Shown here in pieces: positions 54,968-62,685 of a stretch of DNA of 64,000 bases. Position 1 is the first letter of the stretch. Every line of letters begins with the position of its first letter. The position numbers and the translations under genes are program-made. The stretch spans positions 1,240,001 to 1,304,000 of the forward strand of contig NZ_AP025511.1 in the NCBI RefSeq assembly GCF_024347635.1, read 5' to 3'. Source of the stretch: Vibrio tasmaniensis. GTDB taxonomy: Bacteria > Pseudomonadota > Gammaproteobacteria > Enterobacterales > Vibrionaceae. Below the pieces are notes generated by a model, which saw only the letters and a list, made by a program, of their open reading frames with translations, searched no databases and was not told the origin of the DNA.

Positions 54968-55041
54968 GGCGCCTTGGCAGAGTGGCTATGCAGCGGATTG
55001 CAAATCCGTGGACCTCGGTTCGACTCCGGGAGGCGCCTCCA
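54968..55041 (+). tRNA. tRNA-Cys (GCA), copy 4
   Basis: Same 74-base sequence; last tRNA of the cluster, followed by a terminator at 55050-55080. Confidence 0.97.
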
Positions 55042-55049
55042 TCATTTAG

Positions 55050-55080
55050 AAAGCCCGATCAGAAATGATCGGGCTTTTTT
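55050..55080. terminator. Terminator after tRNA block 2 (bidirectional)
   Basis: AAAGCCCGATC (55050-55060) pairs with GATCGGGCTTT (55067-55077), followed by T residues. It also lies after the converging porin gene. Confidence 0.9.
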
Positions 55081-55121
55081 GTATTCTAATTGGCGTAAAT
55101 GACCATTGACTTGAATTTAAG

Positions 55122-56174
55122 TTAGAAAACGAAACTCAACATGATGGTATAGAGCAACGCATCTTTATCCGTTTTAGGTGCATCAATAAAGGCACCGTTT
55201 GACCTGCGAGTTTCGAAGAATTGCATTTCACCATTGATAGATACATTTGGTAGTAAATCGTAATCGACACCAATTAAGTAGCTATTTCCTTCTAAGTGTT
55301 CATTGGCGTTAAATTGTGCGCCGTAAACCACGTAAGGTGTGAATGATCCTAAGTGGTAACCAAGGCTGGCGTACATTGATGAAGAAACGTCACTGATTTG
55401 ACCTTCGCTCGAAAATACGGCTTGGCCAAATTCATATTCAGTGCCAAGCGACCAAAGTTGGATGTGTTGATTCTCTGCTGTAGGAAGGGCGCCAACGTTT
55501 TTAATTTTTGTCGTTTGATCGAAATTTGAATCAAGGAAGGATAGGTTCCAACGATAATTGTCACCGCTTAATTGTAGGTTACCACCAAACATTCGATTCG
55601 TTTCAAACTCCAATTCGGTCGTCGAATTGAAGTCGACTTCATTCTTATCTTTGATTCCGAAGAATGGAGATAGTAATAAGGTCGCTTCGTCGTTTACGTC
55701 ATAAGCCCAGCTGACTTTGACCCCATTGAAAGCGGTGATACCCAGAACGCTGTTATACACCTCGATAGGTGGTCTTGCTGTCATATAGGCTTGGCCAACG
55801 AAGTAGTATTCAGAAGCCAGAAATAGGGGCAGCCTTAGACGGCCGATACTGACATCGAAGTTGTTAAACTCATAGCCAAGATAAGCCCACTCTAGTTGCG
55901 GGTCACTCCAATCATTTTGAGGCGGTTTGACAACTTGCACAGAAGCTTTAAATGAGTTGTAGAAGTAATCTAACTGAACGCCAAACGTTGTATCACAGTC
56001 ATAACAATTTTCATCGGTAAAACCACGGTTAATGATTAAAGGGTTGTCGTTATCTGATGTTGCCCAAGAAGTCGAACCGAATCCGCTTAACGAAAAATTA
56101 TCGGTAAGTTCAATAATAGCGAAAGCCGGAGAAGCAATTGAAGCACATAGCACTGACGTAATTATTCTTTTCAT
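55122..56174 (-). CDS. Porin-like outer-membrane protein
   Basis: A 350-residue exported beta-barrel: signal peptide (cleavage near AFA|II), alternating strands (FSLSGFGSTSWATSD, FDVSIGRLRLPLFLASEYYF) and final ...YTIMLSFVF ending in Phe. It resembles Gram-negative porins. A Cys pair (CYDC) near residue 57-60 is unusual for a porin. GGAGAAATAAT precedes the ATG; the upstream gene ends one base earlier, so it is coupled to the binding-like protein. Confidence 0.75.
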   Translation of the reverse strand: MKRIITSVLCASIASPAFAIIELTDNFSLSGFGSTSWATSDNDNPLIINRGFTDENCYDCDTTFGVQLDYFYNSFKASVQVVKPPQNDWSDPQLEWAYLGYEFNNFDVSIGRLRLPLFLASEYYFVGQAYMTARPPIEVYNSVLGITAFNGVKVSWAYDVNDEATLLLSPFFGIKDKNEVDFNSTTELEFETNRMFGGNLQLSGDNYRWNLSFLDSNFDQTTKIKNVGALPTAENQHIQLWSLGTEYEFGQAVFSSEGQISDVSSSMYASLGYHLGSFTPYVVYGAQFNANEHLEGNSYLIGVDYDLLPNVSINGEMQFFETRRSNGAFIDAPKTDKDALLYTIMLSFVF

Positions 56175-56175
56175 A

Positions 56176-56652
56176 TTATTTCTCCGAACTTATAACGTAT
56201 AGAACATTGGCGTTTTCAGGAACCGAAGAGAGTGGGGAATAACCAATACGGTTTGGTTTGTCGTTTAACCAGTCGACTAAACTGTCTGTTGAGGCCGTTT
56301 TGATCTCCCGCGGGTAACGAGCTTTTCCTGAGAAAGACAGCCCAGCCCAGTGTGCATTCATTTGAGCGGCGTTCTTTCCAAGTAAAAGTTGATAAAATCT
56401 CTCTCTCTCGACGCTATTTTCAGGCCAATCAGACAGTTCTATACGCTTGCCATTGAGACGCTTGGTTTTTCCTCTGTAGAGTTTTCTTGCTTTGTTAATT
56501 GATAACGCTTCAAATTCGGAATCTAAAGAGAATATGGCGTAATCGTCCGCGGCATGAGCAGGGTTAACAAGAAGTAAACTTGCTAACAGCCCTATTGCCG
56601 CGGTCAGCACAGCTTTGCACTGGAGCGTTTTTATTGCTTTTATCCAATCCAT
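56176..56652 (-). CDS. Small periplasmic phosphate-binding-like protein
   Basis: A 158-residue exported protein: signal peptide (cleavage near AHA|AD). The rest resembles the PBP-like domain of phosphate-binding proteins: SINKARKLYRGKTKRLNGKRIELSDWPENSVERERFYQLLLG and IGYSPLSSVPENANVLYV. At this size it has only part of the usual PstS fold. AGGAGA precedes the ATG. It lies between a hybrid kinase and a porin, so it may present a ligand to the kinase. The true ligand is unknown. Confidence 0.7.
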   Translation of the reverse strand: MDWIKAIKTLQCKAVLTAAIGLLASLLLVNPAHAADDYAIFSLDSEFEALSINKARKLYRGKTKRLNGKRIELSDWPENSVERERFYQLLLGKNAAQMNAHWAGLSFSGKARYPREIKTASTDSLVDWLNDKPNRIGYSPLSSVPENANVLYVISSEK

Positions 56653-56661
56653 GGGTTTCTC

Positions 56662-59600
56662 CTAACAAGTCGCACTTTCTATTTGATGGAATAGCTTTTC
56701 TTTCCTTACTGGCTTTGCGACGTATCCATCCATGCCTGAATCGAAGCACTTTTGAATATCATCATCAATAACACTGGCGGTTAACGCGATGATAGGAGTT
56801 TTGCATAAGCCTAGGTTTTTCTCATGCTCTCGGATCTCTTTGGTCGCAGTAAAGCCATCCATAACAGGCATCATGCAATCCATGAGAATAAGGTCGAAGC
56901 TACTGTCGTTTTGGTACATATCGACGGCGATTTGCCCGTTGTCTGCGATTTCAAATGAGTAACCTGCCTTTGTTAACATCACAGAAGCGACTTTTTGGTT
57001 AACTCGATTGTCTTCGACGAGCAAAATTCTTTCAGATTTACTTGGAACCGTGTTATGTACTTTTTCTTCTGGCAATGTTCGCTTTGCCGCAGCGGCATTG
57101 ATAATCGGCGTTACAGTCGCAGTTTTTTTCGCAGATTTAGTTTTGTAGGTCGTGGGAAGTGGCATCGCTTCAACGGCGGCGAGTACTTTTTCTTTTAGCA
57201 TTTCGAATTTGAATGGTTTGGGTACATAGTCGTCCATCCCAACGTCAAAACACTTCTGTATATCGTCATCAATCACGCTAGCGGTGAGGGCTATGATAGG
57301 AATACGGCGACTGGCATTGGTCTCTTTTTCAACGCGGCGAATATTACTTGTCGCTTCAAAACCATCCATGACTGGCATCATACAGTCCATCAAGATCACT
57401 GCGTAATGAGGATTTGCAGTGAACATATCCACGGCTTCCTGACCATTATTAGCAAACTCGAATTCAAAACCACTTTTACCGACATGAAGCCCAGCAATTT
57501 TTTGGTTGATTTTGTTGTCTTCGACGATAAGGACTTTGTGTTGTATCTCTAGAGAGGGCTCACTTGCCTCCGAAAGCTCAACCAGGCTTCGTGTATCACA
57601 GAGCTCAACCGCTTTAATCAAGCGCAAGCCGAGTAGGGGCTGTGATACTTGAGCCGTGACACAATCACCTATATCCGCAGGCTCGCTAAGGAAAGAGCGA
57701 ATCAAACAGATAGTGATACCGTGTTGGTGGAGCTTATCTAGGTCATTAGTGTAGTGGCTGGCTAGGAATGCGTCATCTTCAGCAAAGATGACCGTGATTG
57801 GTCTATTGTGTTTTTGAGTCGTGAGTCGTTGTGTTACCTCAGCGGTATCACTCGTGAGCTGCGTTACTTTTAAACCATAAAGGTTAAGGTCCCATTCTAT
57901 TCGTTTAGAGAGCATGTTCGCGTTACCCAAAACATAAATGTCGGCGGTTGCTGTGCTTGGTTTTGGCAACATTAAATCAATGGGTAATGCTAGATCGAAG
58001 TAGAAACAGCTACCTTCGCCTTTGACTGAGTCGAGTTGAATCTGACCACCCATCAGCTCAACTAACTGAGTACTGATGGCGAGACCAAGGCCTGTACCGC
58101 CAAATTGGCGTGTCGTTGAATCGTCTTCTTGAGCAAAGGGTTCGAATATCTGCTTCTGTTGTTGTTTGTCGATGCCAATACCCGTGTCGCGTACTGCGAA
58201 TCGAATGGTGACATTGTCGTTAGACTGCTCGAGTGTCTTGATTGATAGTGTTACACCACCTTCGGCTGTGAACTTCACTGCGTTCGACATAAAGTTCATC
58301 AAAATCTGTCTTAATCGGTGGTCATCGATCATGACACGTGCAGGTGTGTCGGGGCTGATATCGACGTTGACTGATATTTTCTGCTCTTTGGCTTTAGGCG
58401 CAACAATCGAAGCGATATCGTAAATGGATTCTCGAATAGACGCTGAATGTGGGCTTATCAATAACATGCCAGATTCAATCTTAGAGAAGTCTAAGATGTC
58501 GTTAATCAAACTTAATAGTAGTTGGGATGAGGTCTCGATTGTATCTACATAATCACGTTGTGTTGGTGTGAGTGGAGTATCGGCAAGAATCTCCGAAATA
58601 CCAATAACACCATTGAGTGGAGTCCGAATTTCATGAGACATATTGGCCAAGAAGCTACTTTTCGCCTTACTCGCTTGTATTGCATGGTCTTTCGCTTTTT
58701 CTGCGTCTTCTTTCGCTATCGTTAGTCTCTCTTTGGCGAGCTCTCTCTCGATGGTCAACCGTTCAACTTGTTGTGCAAATAGGCTGAGTTCGTCTTTACC
58801 TTGAATTAACTCATCTAAAGAAGGGCGAGTTTCATCATTTTCGCTTTTCAAAAAATCCAACACTAAATTTAGGTTGTTAGTGACTTGTCTCGCCAAGCTT
58901 AAGGTTAAGCCCATCACAATGGTCGCAAGCAAGGCAACGATGGAGATGAATAGCGTTCGTTGCATTTGAGCATCAGAAATGGCTTGTCCAACTTCTTGTT
59001 GGAATTCTTGTTTGATCACACCACCAAGATTTTGCAGCAAGTTAAGTCTCGCGCTCATTGCTTCAAGCCCTACTGAAATCTCTTGTGGAGTGAGCTGGCT
59101 GATAGCCGTTAAGTCGAGCAGGGCACTTCTGATTTCTTGGCTTTGTGCGAATACATCACTTCTAAATACTTCGACCATTAAAGACACTTGATGTTCGTTG
59201 GCATTCAAAGAAACGAAGCGTTCTAAAAACAGTTGCTGTCTTTGACTCAAGGTTGCAATTTGCTCTGCAAGTTCTGGGTCGTATTCTTGGCTATTTTGGA
59301 AGATTTCGATAAGTGAAGTGCCCAGTTTAAACTCTTCGTTCGACCAGAACATCAGCCATTCAAGCTGTTGTAACGCGGTAAGGTGTTGTTGAATTTCGCG
59401 CTTGGTGTTTTCGAATGGGACTTTTTCAATTTCTAGGAGTAGCTGTTTGAACAAGTCACTTTGCCATTCAAGAGCATCCAACTTGTCGTAGCTGTCTGTT
59501 GCTTCCATCGTAGAGAGGGTGGCTTCGTTAAAGTCAGAAACCAGCTGATTAATGCTATTGGAAGCGCCTAGGAAAATACTTGGGGAGAGTGTTTTCAATT

Positions 59601-59844
59601 CTGCGCTGACTTGATTACTTTGTTGGGTAAACTCTTCTGGATTGGAGGCAAATGAGCTTCGATATAACACCGAAATATCTTCGAGATACACCGATAACTG
59701 ACTGGTTCTCTCGAAATCTGTCAATTGAGTGGTTAAGAAATACGCCTGCCTGCCAGCAAGGAAGAGTAGTAAAGAAATGGGAAGTAGAACTAAGCCAAAG
59801 AGTTTATGTTTGACTGAAAGGTTATTCCAGACCGTAATCGCCAT
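56662..59844 (-). CDS. Hybrid sensor histidine kinase with two receiver domains
   Basis: A ~1060-residue protein: helix 1 near residues 15-35, a ~260-residue helical periplasmic sensor, helix 2 around 300-320, HisKA (SHEIRTPLNGVIG), a HATPase domain (DTGIGI, GTGLGLAIS), a further pseudo-receiver-like region, then two receiver domains, each with the motif LMDCMMPVMDG (second acceptor Asp near 990). No HPt domain is seen. ATG 59844 has GGA seven bases upstream; 59856 has none. First gene of an operon with the binding-like protein and porin. Confidence 0.87.
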   Translation of the reverse strand: MAITVWNNLSVKHKLFGLVLLPISLLLFLAGRQAYFLTTQLTDFERTSQLSVYLEDISVLYRSSFASNPEEFTQQSNQVSAELKTLSPSIFLGASNSINQLVSDFNEATLSTMEATDSYDKLDALEWQSDLFKQLLLEIEKVPFENTKREIQQHLTALQQLEWLMFWSNEEFKLGTSLIEIFQNSQEYDPELAEQIATLSQRQQLFLERFVSLNANEHQVSLMVEVFRSDVFAQSQEIRSALLDLTAISQLTPQEISVGLEAMSARLNLLQNLGGVIKQEFQQEVGQAISDAQMQRTLFISIVALLATIVMGLTLSLARQVTNNLNLVLDFLKSENDETRPSLDELIQGKDELSLFAQQVERLTIERELAKERLTIAKEDAEKAKDHAIQASKAKSSFLANMSHEIRTPLNGVIGISEILADTPLTPTQRDYVDTIETSSQLLLSLINDILDFSKIESGMLLISPHSASIRESIYDIASIVAPKAKEQKISVNVDISPDTPARVMIDDHRLRQILMNFMSNAVKFTAEGGVTLSIKTLEQSNDNVTIRFAVRDTGIGIDKQQQKQIFEPFAQEDDSTTRQFGGTGLGLAISTQLVELMGGQIQLDSVKGEGSCFYFDLALPIDLMLPKPSTATADIYVLGNANMLSKRIEWDLNLYGLKVTQLTSDTAEVTQRLTTQKHNRPITVIFAEDDAFLASHYTNDLDKLHQHGITICLIRSFLSEPADIGDCVTAQVSQPLLGLRLIKAVELCDTRSLVELSEASEPSLEIQHKVLIVEDNKINQKIAGLHVGKSGFEFEFANNGQEAVDMFTANPHYAVILMDCMMPVMDGFEATSNIRRVEKETNASRRIPIIALTASVIDDDIQKCFDVGMDDYVPKPFKFEMLKEKVLAAVEAMPLPTTYKTKSAKKTATVTPIINAAAAKRTLPEEKVHNTVPSKSERILLVEDNRVNQKVASVMLTKAGYSFEIADNGQIAVDMYQNDSSFDLILMDCMMPVMDGFTATKEIREHEKNLGLCKTPIIALTASVIDDDIQKCFDSGMDGYVAKPVRKEKLFHQIESATC

Positions 59845-60058
59845 ATAAGGATCCATCCAACTGTTTTTATATAAAAACAGTAGAATAAAAATTGCGATTT
59901 TGAAACTTTGAAACTGTAAATTTGATGGAAGTGTGGGAGGGGTATAAGTTCTTGTGATTCCAGAGCTTATTTTGAAATATGTTGTCTCACTAGCAATTTA
60001 TAGCGTTTGCCAGTCGGTTTGATTTTTATGCTTATTGATTAATATATTAAAAATCGAG

Positions 60059-60433
60059 TTAATGAGGGCGATTTTTATCGAGACTTAGTTCAAATAGGAG
60101 TTGCTCTAACACCGTTTTTGCAGAGGGTTCTAACGCCCAAACACCGAGCATTCTGTTCAGTGCAGCGCGGTACACTCTGTTTTTGAGTAGGAAAGCGAGC
60201 GTATTTGTATCGTTGCTCAAAACATGGGCTTGTATGACGGCTAGTTCAGCTTTGTTGTCGATTTCGATTTTCTGAAGATTGAAAGCAGGAAGAAAGGCAC
60301 ATTCATACCAAACTTCAACGATCTCTCGGAGTTCGATCTCTTCTTCAGGCACGTCACAGCCCTGAAGTTGATGGTTTTCAGGAATGGGGGATAAGTAAGT
60401 GACATCAAGTTTGTCTGCAACGAATGTGTACAT
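60059..60433 (-). CDS. Hypothetical cytoplasmic protein
   Basis: A 124-residue acidic protein, MYTFVADKLDVTYLSPIPENHQ..., with helices in its second half and two cysteines. No signal, membrane segment or family that I recognise. AGGAAG precedes the ATG, and the coding frame runs cleanly, so I take it as real. It lies downstream of the ABC transporter genes on the same strand, 114 bases away, so it may or may not belong to that operon. Confidence 0.6.
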   Translation of the reverse strand: MYTFVADKLDVTYLSPIPENHQLQGCDVPEEEIELREIVEVWYECAFLPAFNLQKIEIDNKAELAVIQAHVLSNDTNTLAFLLKNRVYRAALNRMLGVWALEPSAKTVLEQLLFELSLDKNRPH

Positions 60434-60546
60434 TTTCTTCCTTGCTTCCTTCCTATAGTATTGGGTCGAATCATCTCCCTAACTTATGGTTTTGTCAATT
60501 ACATCTATTTATCTAACGAGTAATTTGCGAGTAGCCATCGTCGTGC

Positions 60547-62685
60547 TTAACTTAAGCTATTTAAGTATTTGTCTGTTAAGCCAAAATATTTAAGATTCCC
60601 GTCAGGTTCTAGAACTAAGCTCATGTTGGAAGTGGCGATCAAACCAGGATCATTGGTTGAAAAGATGACAGTTTTATTCAGTAACTTATCGCTGAACAAG
60701 CGGTTAAAATACTGCGAGTTTTCATTTTCCGCTCCGTTGAACGGTTCATCAATGATGATCAGAGATTGCTCACAGTTACCTAAACCAAGCGCTAAACGCA
60801 GCTTTTGCTGAATGCCATTGGGAAGCCCTTTGCATTTATCGACACTTAATTGAGTCGCTAATCCTTCCGGAAGCCATTCATCTAACTCGAAAAAGCTCAC
60901 CATTTCTTGCATTTTCTCAGTAGGTATTAAGCCATTGTGCAAGATGAAGTTGGTCTCTAGTGAGCCTTCAAAAATGTGCAAATTAAAAGGGATGTAGTTT
61001 ATCGATGTGCGATAGCGGTAGCTGTTGAACTGCTTAATGTTATAACCATCGACAGACACTGCGCCCTGATAGCGGTCTTCTAAACCAGCAATGATCGATA
61101 TGAGGGTGGTTTTTCCGCAGCCAGTTGGGCCACAAATGACGACTTTTGCGCTTGGAGGGATCTTGAATCCTAAGTTGGTTAAGCCGGTTGCTGCGCCTGT
61201 GTAACGATGACTTACACCACTGCCTACAATACTGCCTTGGAATAGGCGAATAGGCGGGCTCTTCTCTAACGTTAATTTGTCATCATTCATCGACATCAGA
61301 TTGTTGATCTGGGCTGACGAGGCTTTGATCGACTGGAACTTAGAAATTGAATTATAGATACCCATAATTGGGCCTAGCGCTTTCCAAACCAGAATAACGG
61401 TCGCGAGCATGGCACCAGCATCAGAAGTGCCTTCCATTACACCGATTACAGCGGTCACAATACTTGCAGTACCAATCACCTGTATCAAACTTCCGCCAGC
61501 GGCCTGAATCTTACTGTTAGTCACGGCAACATTCTCGGCATCGCTGGTACTTTGCATATGTGAGGCACTAAAGCGAGATTGAACCACACGCAGTAGAGGC
61601 AAGCCTTGAATGGTCTTGATACCACGCAGGATTTCATTCCATTGGTACGAGACCATCGCATTGGCGCGTGAGCTTTTGGATGTGGCTTGCGAGTAGATGT
61701 AGCGTGAGTAAACACAGAACACCAACATCAATATTAAGCCGCCCATTACCACAAGAGCAGCTGTGCCAGACATCAGGGCTATCGCGATGATAAACACAAT
61801 CACAAACGGCATATCAAAGTAGCTGAGGGTCGATTCTGCTGTCACTAAGCGTCGGAAGGTATCGATATCTTTCAAACGAGCCAATTGTGACGAGACCCCT
61901 GCGGTTGATGTCATCGCGTAGGGCAGCCAAAGAAGCTTCGATATTACGGCTTGGGATATGTGTACCGCGAGATCTTTACCGGAGGTGGCAATGATGTTGA
62001 CTCGCATCTTCTTAAAGAAATACTCAGAGAAGCCAACAATCACAGTAAATAAGGTTAGCCAATAGAGTGTTGCTTGAGAGCTAGAAGTAAGAGCGAAGTT
62101 ATACACGCTCATAATAAAGAACGGCTGCAACGCACCTAGAATACTGATGACGAAGCTCAAGATAATCAGGCTTTTGAGTTCATTGTTGTAACGATAAAAA
62201 GCGTATTTAATCCAATTGCTTCTGTCTTGAGATTCCGGTGGTGGTTCTCGGAACAGACGAGAATATTCACTAATAGCAATCAGCAAACAGGGCTTTTTAC
62301 ACATTGGGTATTCAATGGTGTTGTTGTTTGTGTAATCAAACAACAGCAGCCTTCCATCTTTGGTGCCTAAGAAAATCGCACTTAGATTCTCTATTTCAAT
62401 AAAGCATGGGTGAGGGTGCTTATCGATATTCTCGAGTGTCTTTAACTTGGTTACATCACAGCGATACCCAAGGCGCTCGATGGTTGCTGTAAAGCTGTCG
62501 CCGTCTTTGGGTTTTGGAATAAAAGCATCGCTGAGTATTGCGGGAGTGCCTTCCCATTCGAGTGCTATCAGGGTGTAGGCTAAACCACGAATAAGAGGAG
62601 ATTGACTGTAACGTTCGTCGTATCCGCTAGATTCAAAATCTAAGACACGCTGCGGGACGTTGTTGAAGTCTACAAGGATACTCAT
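60547..62685 (-). CDS. Type I secretion-style ABC transporter with degenerate ATPase
   Basis: A 712-residue half-transporter: an N-terminal C39-like domain without the catalytic Cys (residues 1-140), six helices around 165-440, then an ATPase. Walker A GPTGCGKTT and Walker B LIIIDEP (642-648) are kept, but the signature is LPNGI at 621 rather than LSGGQ, the Q-loop reads YIPFN and the H-loop STND. It overlaps the upstream ABC gene by 4 bases (ATGA). The pair probably forms a heterodimer that exports a protein. Confidence 0.82.
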   Translation of the reverse strand: MSILVDFNNVPQRVLDFESSGYDERYSQSPLIRGLAYTLIALEWEGTPAILSDAFIPKPKDGDSFTATIERLGYRCDVTKLKTLENIDKHPHPCFIEIENLSAIFLGTKDGRLLLFDYTNNNTIEYPMCKKPCLLIAISEYSRLFREPPPESQDRSNWIKYAFYRYNNELKSLIILSFVISILGALQPFFIMSVYNFALTSSSQATLYWLTLFTVIVGFSEYFFKKMRVNIIATSGKDLAVHISQAVISKLLWLPYAMTSTAGVSSQLARLKDIDTFRRLVTAESTLSYFDMPFVIVFIIAIALMSGTAALVVMGGLILMLVFCVYSRYIYSQATSKSSRANAMVSYQWNEILRGIKTIQGLPLLRVVQSRFSASHMQSTSDAENVAVTNSKIQAAGGSLIQVIGTASIVTAVIGVMEGTSDAGAMLATVILVWKALGPIMGIYNSISKFQSIKASSAQINNLMSMNDDKLTLEKSPPIRLFQGSIVGSGVSHRYTGAATGLTNLGFKIPPSAKVVICGPTGCGKTTLISIIAGLEDRYQGAVSVDGYNIKQFNSYRYRTSINYIPFNLHIFEGSLETNFILHNGLIPTEKMQEMVSFFELDEWLPEGLATQLSVDKCKGLPNGIQQKLRLALGLGNCEQSLIIIDEPFNGAENENSQYFNRLFSDKLLNKTVIFSTNDPGLIATSNMSLVLEPDGNLKYFGLTDKYLNSLS

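Larger units (their letters stand above)
54538..55051 (+). repeat. Duplicated Cys-Gly-Leu-Cys tRNA block, copy B
   Basis: Second copy of the block, with one extra Leu-tRNA just upstream (54367). The Leu-Cys spacers have diverged more than the Gly-Leu spacers. Confidence 0.85.

Noticed and set aside
52653..55041. Genomic island inserted at a tRNA gene
   Set aside because: No integrase, no att-type truncated tRNA; the only cargo is one lipase gene, so duplication explains it better.
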